From positions 6,014,001 through 6,078,000 of the forward strand of contig NZ_CP041656.2 of the NCBI RefSeq assembly GCF_007290395.2: a stretch of DNA of 64,000 nt. The letters run 5' to 3'. Below are positions 44,916-53,918 of the stretch, piece by piece. Within the stretch, counting starts at the first letter, position 1, and the number at the start of each line of letters is the position of its first letter. This DNA is from Bradyrhizobium cosmicum. Lineage in GTDB: Bacteria > Pseudomonadota > Alphaproteobacteria > Rhizobiales > Xanthobacteraceae. The position numbers and the translations under genes were made by a program. Under the pieces are notes generated by a model. The model searched no databases. It saw only the letters and a program-made list of their open reading frames with translations, and had not been told where the DNA came from.

Positions 44916-46340
44916 ATGGCACCCCATCTTGCGCGCAACCTGCTCCTCGTTGCGACGTTCGGCCTCTCTGGCTGCGCCGCCTTCTCGCCCGATAGCGGCA
45001 TGAACGCGGTCTCCGACCTGACGAGCCAGACCATCAACAAGGACGTCGCCTTCGTGCGAACGCCCGAGGGCGCCGGCGCGGTCGACGCGCGCGTTCGCCA
45101 ATTGCTCTCGCGGACATTGAACGCGGAGACGGCCGTCCAGATCGCGCTGCTCAACAACAAGGGGCTGCAAGCCGCCTACAACGAACTCGCACTCGCCGAG
45201 ACCGATCTCGTCGAGCAGAGCCTGCCGCCCAATCCCGTCTTCTCGATCTCCCGGATTTCAGGCAATGGCGCCAGCGAGATCGAGCGTCAGGTGGTCGGCG
45301 ACATCCTGGCGCTGGCGACCCTGCCATTCCGATCCGACATCGCCCGCGAGCGCTTCCGCCAGGCGCAATTGCGCGCGGCGCTGGCGACGCTGCGGCTCGC
45401 CGCCGATGTGCGCCGCGCCTATGTCCGCAGCGTTGCCGCCAACGAGATGGTGGTGCTGCTGACGGACGCGAAGGCGACGGCGGAATCGACCGCCCAGCTT
45501 GCGGTCAAGCTCGGCGAGACCGGCGCGCTCAACAAGCTCGACCAGGCCCGCGAGCAGGTATTCTACGCCGAGACCACCGCCGACCTCGCAGCCGCACGGC
45601 AGACCGCGGCGAGCGCCCGCGAGAGGCTCGCGCGCCTGATGGGGCTGTGGGACGACGGCCTGGACTTCCGTCTGCCCAACCAGTTGCCGCCATTGCCGCG
45701 CCGGCCGCAGGCATTGCCTTCGATCGAAGCCGACGCGGTTGCTCATCGCATCGACTTGCAGATCGCGCGGCTGGAGCTGACGGCGCTGGCGAAGTCGTTG
45801 AATCTCACCGAGGCGACGCGCTTCGTGACGCTGCTGGATCTCGCCGGAATATCCCGTCGCACCCAGGATCCGGAGGGCGCACCGTTCCGCGAGCGCGGCT
45901 TCGACGTGCAGTTCCAGATTCCGATCTTCGACGGCGGCGAGGTGCGGGTGCGGCAGGCGGCCGAGATCTACAATCTCGCCTTCAACCGTCTGACCGAGCG
46001 CGCCGTCAATGTGCGGTCCGAGGCGCGCGATGCCTACCGCACCTACCGGTCCGCATACGACATCGCCGGACACTACCAGCGCGAGATCCTGCCGCTGCGC
46101 AAGATCATCACCGAGGAGATGCAGCTCCGCTTCTCCAGCATGCAGGTCGACATCTTCGCGCTGCTTACCGAAGCACGGCAGCGGCTCGCGTCGCTGCGCG
46201 GCGCGATCGACGCCAGGCAGAAATTCTTTCTCGCCCAGTCCGACCTGCAAACCGCGGTCAATGGCGGCGGCGCGCCTGCGTCCGGGGGCGACAATTCGGC
46301 CACCATCGCCACGGCAGCACCTGCCGACGGAGGTCACTGA
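44916..46340 (+). CDS. TolC/CusC-like outer membrane efflux lipoprotein
   Basis: 474 residues with a lipobox LSGC, Cys at residue 20. Two repeats of the outer membrane efflux fold, with coiled-coil segments such as QLAVKLGETGALNKLDQARE and QAAEIYNLAFNRLTERAVNV. The protein forms a trimeric channel through the periplasm to the outside. No CusB-like adaptor or CusA-like pump lies in the group, so its partner must be elsewhere or the gene has become a stand-alone. The next gene starts 1 base after its stop. Confidence 0.85.
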   Translation: MAPHLARNLLLVATFGLSGCAAFSPDSGMNAVSDLTSQTINKDVAFVRTPEGAGAVDARVRQLLSRTLNAETAVQIALLNNKGLQAAYNELALAETDLVEQSLPPNPVFSISRISGNGASEIERQVVGDILALATLPFRSDIARERFRQAQLRAALATLRLAADVRRAYVRSVAANEMVVLLTDAKATAESTAQLAVKLGETGALNKLDQAREQVFYAETTADLAAARQTAASARERLARLMGLWDDGLDFRLPNQLPPLPRRPQALPSIEADAVAHRIDLQIARLELTALAKSLNLTEATRFVTLLDLAGISRRTQDPEGAPFRERGFDVQFQIPIFDGGEVRVRQAAEIYNLAFNRLTERAVNVRSEARDAYRTYRSAYDIAGHYQREILPLRKIITEEMQLRFSSMQVDIFALLTEARQRLASLRGAIDARQKFFLAQSDLQTAVNGGGAPASGGDNSATIATAAPADGGH

Positions 46341-46341
46341 C

Positions 46342-47685
46342 ATGGAGGCCACGATGTTTTCCCGCCGAGGATTTTTGGGCACCGCCGCGCTTGCCAGCGC
46401 GTCCGCCGTCAGCGGCCGCGTGCAGGCCGCTTCGATTCCGGAAGCGCCTGTCATGGACAAGGTGGTGATGCAACCGCCGCTGCACCCGATCAGCGGGCCC
46501 GACTATCGCCCGGTCGTCACGCTGAACGGCTGGTCGCTGCCATTCCGCATGAACGGCGACTGGAAGGAATTCCATCTCGTCGCCGAACCGGTGGTGCGTG
46601 AGTTCGCCGAGGGCATGAAGGTCAATCTGTGGGGCTATAACGGCCAGTCGCCCGGCCCGACCATCGAGGCGGTAGAGGGCGACAGGGTCCGCATTTTCGT
46701 CACCAACAAGCTGCCCGAATACACCACCGTGCACTGGCACGGCATGATCATTCCGAGCGGCATGGACGGCGTCGGCGGACTGACCCAGCCGCACATCCAG
46801 CCCGGCAGGACCTTCGTCTACGAGTTCGAGATGAAGAAGAGCGGGACCTTCATGTACCACCCGCATTCCGACGAGATGGTTCAGATGGCGATGGGCATGA
46901 TGGGCATGGTCGTGGTGCACCCGCGCGACCCGAGCTTCCGGCCCGTCGATCGCGACTTCGTGTTCGTGATGAGCACCTATCGCGTCGATCCCGGCACATA
47001 CTTGCCGAAGGTCAACGAGATGACCGATTTCAACATGTGGACCTGGAATGCCCGGGTGTTTCCAGGCATCGATCCGTTGCCTGTGCGGCTCGGCGACAAG
47101 GTGCGCGTGCGCATCGGCAATCTCAGCATGACCAACCATCCGATCCATCTGCACGGCCACAGCTTTGCGGTGACCTGCACCGATGGCGGCTGGATTCCGG
47201 AGAGCGCGCAATATCCGGAGACGACGACGGACGTGCCGGTCGGCGCGGTGCGTGTGTTCGACGTGCTCGCCGACAATCCCGGCGACTGGGCGTTCCACTG
47301 CCACAAGTCGCACCACACCATGAATGCGATGGGCCACGACATGCGCAATTTGATCGGGGTGTCGCGCAAGGATCTCGCCAAGGCCGTCGGCAAGCTTGCC
47401 CCCGATGGCATGGCGATGGGCTCGACAGGCATGGCGATGGGCAACATGGAGATGCCCGCGCCCGACAACACGCTGCCGATGATGAGCGGCACCGGGCAGT
47501 TCGGCCCGATCGAGATGGGCGGCATGTTCACGGTGATGAAGATCCGCGAGGGCCTCGCGCGCGACGATTATCGCGATCCCGGCCCGTATCAATTTCCGCA
47601 AGGCACCGTCGCCTACGAGGTCGAGGCGCCCGATGCGGCGCCGGTACGGGAGTCGGGCAGGCCCTCGCACAAAATGAAGATGTGA
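46342..47685 (+). CDS. Tat-exported multicopper oxidase (CopA/CumA-like)
   Basis: 447 residues from ATG 46342 with GGAGG about 8 bases upstream. Tat motif SRRGFLG at residues 7-13. All four copper-binding segments are present: TVHWHGMI, FMYHPHSDE, NHPIHLHGHSF and WAFHCHKSHHT, covering the type 1, 2 and 3 sites. A Met-rich stretch after the last segment (MAMGSTGMAMGNMEM) likely binds copper. It oxidises Cu(I) or a substrate at the periplasmic side. It is adjacent to the cupredoxin and CusF-like genes. Confidence 0.92.
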   Translation: MEATMFSRRGFLGTAALASASAVSGRVQAASIPEAPVMDKVVMQPPLHPISGPDYRPVVTLNGWSLPFRMNGDWKEFHLVAEPVVREFAEGMKVNLWGYNGQSPGPTIEAVEGDRVRIFVTNKLPEYTTVHWHGMIIPSGMDGVGGLTQPHIQPGRTFVYEFEMKKSGTFMYHPHSDEMVQMAMGMMGMVVVHPRDPSFRPVDRDFVFVMSTYRVDPGTYLPKVNEMTDFNMWTWNARVFPGIDPLPVRLGDKVRVRIGNLSMTNHPIHLHGHSFAVTCTDGGWIPESAQYPETTTDVPVGAVRVFDVLADNPGDWAFHCHKSHHTMNAMGHDMRNLIGVSRKDLAKAVGKLAPDGMAMGSTGMAMGNMEMPAPDNTLPMMSGTGQFGPIEMGGMFTVMKIREGLARDDYRDPGPYQFPQGTVAYEVEAPDAAPVRESGRPSHKMKM

Positions 47686-47717
47686 AGGTTTTGATGAACC
47701 ACGAACTGGAGACCAGG

Positions 47718-48170
47718 ATGAAGACGATCAAACTCGCTTTGGCGCTGGTGGCGTTGCCGCTTGCGCCCGCGCTCGCCCATGAAAATCATGCGCACGAAAC
47801 CTTTTCGGCCGGCGAGCCCGGCAATCCCAAAAGGCCCGCCCGCACCATCGAGATCGTGATGAACGAGATGGACTACACGCCCTCGCGGATCGAGGTCAAA
47901 CGCGGCGAGCAGATCCGCTTCGTGCTGCGCAATGTCGGCAAGGAGGATCATGAATTCCTGCTCGCTACGCCCAAGGAAAATCTGGCGCACGCGGAGGTGA
48001 TGAAAAAGCATCCGCACATGGAGCACGACGATCCCAACGGAGTGAGGCTCGCACCCAGCAAGACAGCCGAGATCCTCTGGAAATTCACCAAGGCCGGCAC
48101 CTTCGAATTTTCCTGCCTGATCCCCGACCATCGCGACTACGGCATGGTCGGCCACGTCACCGTGAAGTAA
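47718..48170 (+). CDS. Cupredoxin-fold copper protein
   Basis: 150 residues from ATG 47718 with GGAG a few bases upstream; ATG 47694 is an alternative. Signal peptide (KTIKLALALVALPLAPALA), then a His-containing N-terminal segment (HENHAHE). Plastocyanin-like fold with type 1 copper ligands: His in DHEFLL and Cys/His/Met in CLIPDHRDYGM. It would carry electrons or buffer copper in the periplasm, next to the multicopper oxidase. Confidence 0.85.
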   Translation: MKTIKLALALVALPLAPALAHENHAHETFSAGEPGNPKRPARTIEIVMNEMDYTPSRIEVKRGEQIRFVLRNVGKEDHEFLLATPKENLAHAEVMKKHPHMEHDDPNGVRLAPSKTAEILWKFTKAGTFEFSCLIPDHRDYGMVGHVTVK

Positions 48171-48185
48171 GCGATGGAGCTTCCC

Positions 48186-48488
48186 ATGATCCGCATCATT
48201 CGCCTCGCAACCGCTCTGGCGCTGACGCTGAGCTTTACCGCTGGAGCCCTGGCGGCGGGAGGCGCCGCGATCAGCGGCGAGGTCAGGAAAATCGACGAGG
48301 GCACCGGCAAGATCACGCTCAAGCATGGCCCGGCCAAGAGCCTCGGCATGGAGGAGCCCATGACCATGGTCTACCGCGTCAAGGATCCCGCTCTGCTCAA
48401 GCAGGTGAAGGTCGGCGACAAGGTCACCTTCGAGGCCGAGGAGGCGGCTTCGGGATATACGGTGACGAAAATGGAGAAGGCCAGGTAG
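48186..48488 (+). CDS. CusF-like periplasmic copper-binding protein
   Basis: 100 residues from ATG 48186, with GGAG upstream; an ATG four codons upstream is possible. Signal peptide (IIRLATALALTLSFTAGALA), then a small beta barrel with SGEVRKIDEGTGKITLKHG and the Met pair segment GMEEPMTMVYRV that in CusF holds Cu(I). The CusF tryptophan was not identified. It closes the copper group. Confidence 0.82.
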   Translation: MIRIIRLATALALTLSFTAGALAAGGAAISGEVRKIDEGTGKITLKHGPAKSLGMEEPMTMVYRVKDPALLKQVKVGDKVTFEAEEAASGYTVTKMEKAR

Positions 48489-48542
48489 GGACGCCCGGTC
48501 TTCCGGGCTCCCCGCCTCCCCGCACTCCTGCCGCACCCGCCG

Positions 48543-48558
48543 TTAACCCTTTGCTAAC
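48543..48558. promoter_or_regulatory. CtrA-like box upstream of flhA
   Basis: TTAA, seven bases, then CTAAC: one mismatch to the alphaproteobacterial CtrA consensus TTAA-N7-TTAAC. It lies 170 bases before the chosen flhA start, in the intergenic stretch after the copper genes. Confidence 0.5.
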
Positions 48559-48727
48559 CATACACCCGGCAAGAATTGCCGAGTGAAGTCGAGTGTCGTC
48601 AGCCGCGTAGAACGGGAGGTCCCCCGTGGACGCCAGTGCGGTGCCTCACTTTCGGAACGGCGGCCCTTCGGCCGCCGCGCAGACAATTGGGGCGCGCGGA
48701 CGGCACTCGCGCGGGGGAGCAGCTACC

Positions 48728-50869
48728 ATGGTCGACGTCACCGCCGGACAGGGCGTAGGCAGCACGAACGCCGGCTTCCCCACCCTTGCCGAGGTCGGGA
48801 ACATCCTCAAGCGCGGCGATATCGCGCTGGCGCTGGGCGTTCTCACCATCCTGGTGGTGCTGATCCTGCCGCTGCCCGCGATCGTGCTGGATCTGTTCCT
48901 GGCGATCTCGATCACGCTCTCGATCCTGATCCTGATGACGTCGCTGTTCATCCAGGCGCCGCTGGAATTTTCCGCCTTCCCGACCGTCCTGCTGATCTCG
49001 ACCATGCTGCGCCTGTCGCTGAACATGGCCTCGACCCGCCTGATCCTGTCGCACGGCCACGAGGGCACGGCGGCCGCCGGTCACGTCATCGAAGCCTTCG
49101 GCAGCTTCGTGATGGGCGGCAATTTCGTCATCGGCATCATCGTCTTTGCCATCCTGATCATCGTCAATTTCATCGTCATCACCAAGGGTTCGGGCCGTAT
49201 CGCCGAAGTCGCCGCCCGCTTCCACCTCGACGCCATGCCGGGCAAGCAGATGGCGATCGACGCCGACCTCGGCGCCGGCCTGATCGACGAGGCGACCGCC
49301 AAGCACCGCCGCAAGGAGCTGGAGGACGAAAGCGGCTTCTTCGGTGCCATGGACGGTGCTTCCAAGTTCGTCCGCGGTGACGCCATTGCCGGCCTGCTGA
49401 TCGTCTTCATCAACGTCGTCGGCGGCATGATCATCGGCGTGGCGCAGCAGGGCATGTCGTTCGCCGACGCCGGTCGCAGCTACACGCTGCTGACGGTTGG
49501 TGACGGCCTCGTCACCCAGGTACCGGCGCTGATCGTCTCGACAGCGGCCGGCCTGCTCGTGTCCAAGGCCGGCGTCTCCGGCGCCGCCGACAAGGCGCTG
49601 ATGAAGCAGTTCTCCGGCTACCCGCAGGCGCTTGCGATGTCCGCGGCGGTCATGCTGGTGCTGGCGGCCCTGCCCGGCATTCCGACCCTGCCCTTCCTCG
49701 CGCTCGGCGGCGGCGCCGGCTTCCTCGCCTGGAACGCGCGCAACCGCAACCGCGCGACCGCCCGGGCCGAACAGGTCGCCAAGTCCGCGCCCGCCGCCGG
49801 CACGCCCGGCGCGCCGGGCGCCGCCGCGGCGGAGGAGCCGATCTCCGCGGCGCTTAAGATCGACGACCTCAAGATCGAGCTCGGCTACGCGCTGCTGCCG
49901 CTGGTCAACGGCCCCGACGGCACCGATCGTCTCACCGAGCAGATCAAGGCGCTGCGGCGCTCGCTCGCGATCGAGATGGGCTTCGTGATGCCCGCCGTGC
50001 GCATCCTCGACAACGTCCAGCTCGAAGCCAACACCTACATCATCAAGATCAAGGAGGTCGACGCCGGCACCGGCAAGATCTGGCCGAACCAGTTCATGGT
50101 CATGGACCCCGGCGGCAGCCAGGTGCAGGTGCCCGGCATCCACACCACCGAGCCGACCTTCGGCCTGCCCGCGACCTGGGTCGACGCCAGCCTCAAGGAG
50201 GAGGCCTCGCTCAAGGGCTACACCGTCGTCGACGCCGCGACCGTGCTCTCGACCCATCTCACCGAACTGCTCAAGGCCAACATGTCGGACCTGCTCTCCT
50301 ATGGCGAGGTCCAGAAGCTGCTCAAGGAGCTCCCGAAGGAGCAGGGCGAGCTGGTCAAGGACATCGTGCCCGGACAGGTCACGGTCTCCGGCATCCAGCG
50401 CGTGCTGCAGCTGCTGCTCGCCGAGCGCATCTCGATCCGCGACCTCTCGACCATCCTCGAAGGCATCGCCGACTCGCTCGCCTTCTCGCGCAATCCCGCC
50501 ACCATGGTCGAGCACGTCCGCGCCCGCCTGGCCCGCCAGATCTGTGCGCAGAACACCTCCTACAGCGGTTACCTGCCGCTGATCGCGCTGTCGGCGCGCT
50601 GGGAACAAGCCTTCGCCGAATCCATTATCGGCCAGGGCGAGGAGCGCAGCCTCGCGATGCAGCCCTCGAAGCTGTCGGAGTTCATGACCGGCGTCCGCGA
50701 GGCGTTCGAGCGCGCCGCCCGCGAAGGCGAGTCGCCGGTGCTGGTCACCTCTGCGGCAATTCGTCCCTTCGTCCGCTCCCTGGTCGAGCGGTTCCGGGCC
50801 CAGACCACGGTGCTGTCGCAGGCCGAGATCCATCCGCGGGCGCGGTTGAAAACGGTCGGAAGCATCTGA
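48728..50869 (+). CDS. flhA: Flagellar export apparatus protein FlhA
   Basis: 713 residues from ATG 48728; a GTG at 48626 would add 34 residues of low-complexity sequence not typical of FlhA. Eight membrane helices fill about residues 20-330, with the FHIPEP-type signature segment RLSLNMASTRLILSHG, followed by a cytoplasmic domain that binds export chaperones and substrates. FlhA forms the proton-driven core of the flagellar type III export gate with the FliI ATPase encoded 10 kb downstream. Single gene here, preceded by a CtrA-like site. Confidence 0.95.
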   Translation: MVDVTAGQGVGSTNAGFPTLAEVGNILKRGDIALALGVLTILVVLILPLPAIVLDLFLAISITLSILILMTSLFIQAPLEFSAFPTVLLISTMLRLSLNMASTRLILSHGHEGTAAAGHVIEAFGSFVMGGNFVIGIIVFAILIIVNFIVITKGSGRIAEVAARFHLDAMPGKQMAIDADLGAGLIDEATAKHRRKELEDESGFFGAMDGASKFVRGDAIAGLLIVFINVVGGMIIGVAQQGMSFADAGRSYTLLTVGDGLVTQVPALIVSTAAGLLVSKAGVSGAADKALMKQFSGYPQALAMSAAVMLVLAALPGIPTLPFLALGGGAGFLAWNARNRNRATARAEQVAKSAPAAGTPGAPGAAAAEEPISAALKIDDLKIELGYALLPLVNGPDGTDRLTEQIKALRRSLAIEMGFVMPAVRILDNVQLEANTYIIKIKEVDAGTGKIWPNQFMVMDPGGSQVQVPGIHTTEPTFGLPATWVDASLKEEASLKGYTVVDAATVLSTHLTELLKANMSDLLSYGEVQKLLKELPKEQGELVKDIVPGQVTVSGIQRVLQLLLAERISIRDLSTILEGIADSLAFSRNPATMVEHVRARLARQICAQNTSYSGYLPLIALSARWEQAFAESIIGQGEERSLAMQPSKLSEFMTGVREAFERAAREGESPVLVTSAAIRPFVRSLVERFRAQTTVLSQAEIHPRARLKTVGSI

Positions 50870-51162
50870 TTTGCCTTAAGAAGCCGTGTGTTTTTCGGCC
50901 ACAGGCAAATGGTTTTTGAGTTCCGGGCGCCCTGTCGACCAAATGCCCACAGGGCCCGTGAGAGACAGATACAGCTTTGAAATAATTGCGAAATTGCACA
51001 ACTAAGGAAGGATTCTGATCGCGGCTTTTCACGCCGCGTCACGCTCTTGTGATCGCCTCTTGGGAACGAATCCCCCCAATATTAGGTTGTTGGGCATCGG
51101 AAGTATGAACCTGCCTCAACAAGGCGGCGACTACTTCGGGTAGATGGCGGCAGGAGCCTTCC

Positions 51163-51363
51163 ATGAACCACTCGATTTACAGCGCAGATCGCTCGACCCA
51201 CCTGAAGATCGTGATAGTTGCGCTCGTTGCCGGCATCACGGTGGCGGGCTTCGGCATCACCGCGCGTACGGGTTCAGACGAAGGCTTGACCCAGACCGCT
51301 CGCGTCATGAAGGCCGGCAAGCCGGTTGCCATCACCAGCTCGAACGTTTCGCTCGTTCGCTAA
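51163..51363 (+). CDS. 66-residue single-pass membrane or exported hypothetical protein
   Basis: 66 residues from ATG 51163. One hydrophobic segment (IVIVALVAGITVAGFGI) near residues 17-33, then a polar tail. Could be an inner membrane anchor or uncleaved signal. A strong hairpin terminator follows about 95 bases later. Function unknown; I recall similar short proteins being conserved in bradyrhizobia. Confidence 0.6.
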   Translation: MNHSIYSADRSTHLKIVIVALVAGITVAGFGITARTGSDEGLTQTARVMKAGKPVAITSSNVSLVR

Positions 51364-51457
51364 GGAGACATGAGTTTCAGGAATTCACGCGGCTCTTTAC
51401 CAGCCCCCCAAAGTCGCCACGTGGATATGTAGACGACCCCAACCCCAAGTCGACTAC

Positions 51458-51488
51458 AGAAAGCGCCCGCCCCCCACGGGCGCTTTCT
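51458..51488 (+). terminator. Strong GC hairpin terminator
   Basis: AGAAAGCGCCCG, a seven-base loop, then CGGGCGCTTTCT: a perfect 12-base stem. It lies downstream of the 66-residue gene. Only a short T-tract is in the stem end itself, but stem quality is high. Confidence 0.65.
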
Positions 51489-51563
51489 CATGTCTGGGGT
51501 ATGGTGCGGCAATCTCCCCTCGTTTTCCCGGACGCGCTGTCAGCGCGCAACTGCATCATCCTG

Positions 51564-51640
51564 GTCATTGCGAGCGCAGCGAAGCAATCCAGATCCCTCC
51601 GCGGAAGACTCTGGATTGCTTCGCTGCGCTCGCAATGACG
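51564..51640. repeat. Dispersed palindromic repeat, copy 2
   Basis: Same element as 33737-33822: GTCATTGCGAGCGCAGCG on the left mirrored by CGCTGCGCTCGCAATGAC on the right, with AGATCCCTCCGCGGAAGACT in the middle. It is shorter by a few bases than copy 1. It lies in gene-free DNA. Confidence 0.85.
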
Positions 51641-51754
51641 GAGTGTGGGGTTAGCACTGATCGCTTCATCGTTCGCATCTTTACCGCTGACATACGTTCG
51701 CCCTCTCGCGGCTCATCTCGCCCGAGCTTTGCCCATCATTTCACCCTCGATTGA

Positions 51755-52233
51755 AAGAGGGCGCAGGGAAGACCGGGTGCCGGCCGGGCACCCACGGTCC
51801 ACTGTGCGAAAGGTGGCAACAAGAATTTGCACAGCGGCATACAGGTGAAGCCAAACATCCGGCCTTCCCTGCGCAGTGGTCTTACGGCTTATGTCGTACT
51901 CTCCTCGGGGAGCGATGCACTATTGCCCCCGTCGCCTTGCGGCTGACGATGCGCGCGCCCGGTCGGGCCGCCACATCACCGCAACGCTTGACGCCAGCCT
52001 GCGGGCGCCAGGACCACACGATTTTGCCGTACGCAGATCACACTGGTCGTGCGTGCGATGCGCCTCGCTCACGGTTTCCCGCCCTGCGATCACCGTCGCA
52101 CCAGTGTGGCCCACGTCCACCGCCGCCCGGCCCGCGTTCGTGACGATCGCGATACGCCCCTCTTCCTTGGGCCGGGTTGAAGCGACACATACGCCGTTTC
52201 CGAATTTCGGTAAAGTGGAATATTTTTGGTGAA
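51755..52233 (+). repeat. Dispersed non-coding repeat remnant
   Basis: About 480 bases of GC-rich DNA with only short, Arg/Pro-rich open frames in several phases, none with a credible start. I recall closely similar text recurring through Bradyrhizobium and Rhodopseudomonas genomes, where it gives rise to many short spurious annotations. Treated here as a decayed repeat element, not a gene. Confidence 0.5.
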
Positions 52234-52262
52234 GCAAGTTGACCCGATGATTGGGTGTTTTG

Positions 52263-52397
52263 CCCGTCGGGCAACGCAAGGGCTTGTGGCTGGCCAACCC
52301 GCCGAACGGGTCTCGATCAGCCGCCTCGATGTCAAATGCCTGCAACTGGAAGCAAAGCTGACGGTCAGCGAACTACACTGCAAGATCAGCTACGGGC
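52263..52397. repeat. Direct repeat, copy A
   Basis: About 135 bases that recur in the same orientation at 53708-53841. Shared blocks include CCCGTCGGGCAACGCAA, GGCTTGTGGCTGG and CACTGCAAG. Its right end overlaps the last codons of the lytic transglycosylase gene and supplies its stop. Confidence 0.75.
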
Positions 52398-53469
52398 CAG
52401 GAACGGATTGGCTTGCCGCCGCAGCGGCGGTCGCTGCATATTTCGTGTAGAACTCGGCGACCCGGCCGCGCCACATGCCGACGAACGCCTCCGACGTCAC
52501 GTTGTCCACCGATTTCCAGGCGCGCTTGAACGCCGGAAGCGCATTGCCCCATATTGCGCGTTTGCACCACCTCTCACCCTTCTCCTTGCCCTCGCTGGTG
52601 GCGCACATTGATTTCCAGGCGGTGCGAGCAGGCCGGCTGATGTGCTCGGCGGCACCTTCCCAGCCCTGCTGATGGATCAGGTAAAGATCACTCATGTCCG
52701 GCGTCCGGTGCGTGATCCACCCGAATTGGACGCCTTCGGTCATGATTTTGTAGGCGGCCGCAACGGCGTTGTCCCGTGGATTGCGAATCTGCCCGAAGCC
52801 GAACTTCCCGAACTCATATTGGCTCAGCTGAAACAGGCCGATATACGATCCGGTGCGTTGATTGGGGTTGAAACCGGATTCGATCTTGGCAACCGCCATC
52901 ATGAAATTGAAATCGAGACCAAACGCGTCGGACGCGCGTTTGATCTCTTCGGCGGGCGTTCCGACCGGAATGTCCTTCAACGCACGCAAGACGATCTCCG
53001 CCGGTTTCTCGGCGGGCGGCAGTTCGGACCAGACGTAGTAGATGAGATAACGGAAATCCGGCGTCGACGCCGCTTTCGGAGCACCATCGGACACATCGCG
53101 CGCTGGCGGCAGCGACTGGACGATGTCATCTCCCAACGACGCCAATTTCGGCCCGACGGGATGATCGGCGATCTCGGCTCCGGCGCTCAACGGCGCGGAG
53201 CTTGCTGACGTCACTGCGTCAAGCTCTGCTCGTCCTGCCCGAAGCGCTGCCGCGAGCCTGGCGGATGCCTCCGCGTACAGCGCGGGCGTCACCATGTTCG
53301 CAGGAGTCACAATGTTGGCGGGAGCCGCCACGTTCGCAGATGCTGCAAAGTTCGCTGCCGCTTCCCGCATGACATCCGGCGCCGTCGCAGCCGATCTGTT
53401 TCCGGCGGCCAGATAGAGTCCCACGGATGCGATGACACCCACGACGCAGCTGGTCTGCCAAACCTTCAT
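52390..53469 (-). CDS. Lytic transglycosylase-like protein (SLT domain)
   Basis: 359 residues with a signal peptide (TSCVVGVIASVGLYLAAG), a low-complexity Ala-rich region at about 35-130 and an SLT domain at about 180-300: AVAKIESGFNPNQ holds the catalytic Glu, followed by GSYIGLFQLSQYEFGK. Such enzymes cleave peptidoglycan glycan strands and often make room for envelope machines. The C-terminus ends within direct repeat A, and copy B lies beyond its N-terminus, so the gene is flanked by repeats. It is not adjacent to a secretion system gene. Confidence 0.8.
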   Translation of the reverse strand: MKVWQTSCVVGVIASVGLYLAAGNRSAATAPDVMREAAANFAASANVAAPANIVTPANMVTPALYAEASARLAAALRAGRAELDAVTSASSAPLSAGAEIADHPVGPKLASLGDDIVQSLPPARDVSDGAPKAASTPDFRYLIYYVWSELPPAEKPAEIVLRALKDIPVGTPAEEIKRASDAFGLDFNFMMAVAKIESGFNPNQRTGSYIGLFQLSQYEFGKFGFGQIRNPRDNAVAAAYKIMTEGVQFGWITHRTPDMSDLYLIHQQGWEGAAEHISRPARTAWKSMCATSEGKEKGERWCKRAIWGNALPAFKRAWKSVDNVTSEAFVGMWRGRVAEFYTKYAATAAAAASQSVPGP

Positions 53470-53707
53470 GGCCCGAAGTCCACGGATCGCTGCTGTACGA
53501 AGGGGGTTCGCATGTTTCCATAGGGCCTGTGGTCAGCCTCCTTCGTAAAATCTTAAGGTTTAAATGTGGTGAACGAGAGCAGGCTTCTGCCTCGCCGCTC
53601 ATCGGACCTGTCCCGCTTTGGGTCAAAGCGGTCGTTCGGGGGAGACATGCATGAGGTCGCCGATGGGCCACAAACCGATGCGGATTGACCGACAGGCTGA
53701 GTTTTTT

Positions 53708-53841
53708 CCCGTCGGGCAACGCAAAGGCTTGTGGCTGGGCACCCCCGAACAAGTCGCGGTCAGCCGTCTCCATGTCAGATTTCCAGAATTGGAATCAAAG
53801 CTGCCCCGTCAACGAACCGCACTGCAAGGTCAGCTACGGGC
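53708..53841. repeat. Direct repeat, copy B
   Basis: Partner of copy A, about 134 bases, same orientation, moderately diverged in the middle. It lies in the 450-base gene-free stretch between the transglycosylase and hydrolase genes; the rest of that stretch holds no gene I could recognise. Confidence 0.75.
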
Positions 53842-53918
53842 AGTCACGACGACGAAACCCGACCCCTCCTCCATCTACAACCCCAGACACATGGGGCGAT
53901 GACGGAGGAGGGATGTCG

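Noticed and set aside
48599..50833. Minus-strand frame of 744 residues across flhA
   Set aside because: Antisense shadow of flhA with low-complexity Gly/Asp/Arg/Gln composition; flhA itself is unmistakable.
51751..52345. Several short frames on both strands in the repeat remnant
   Set aside because: Overlapping frames in all phases with biased composition; known type of spurious annotation inside dispersed repeats.
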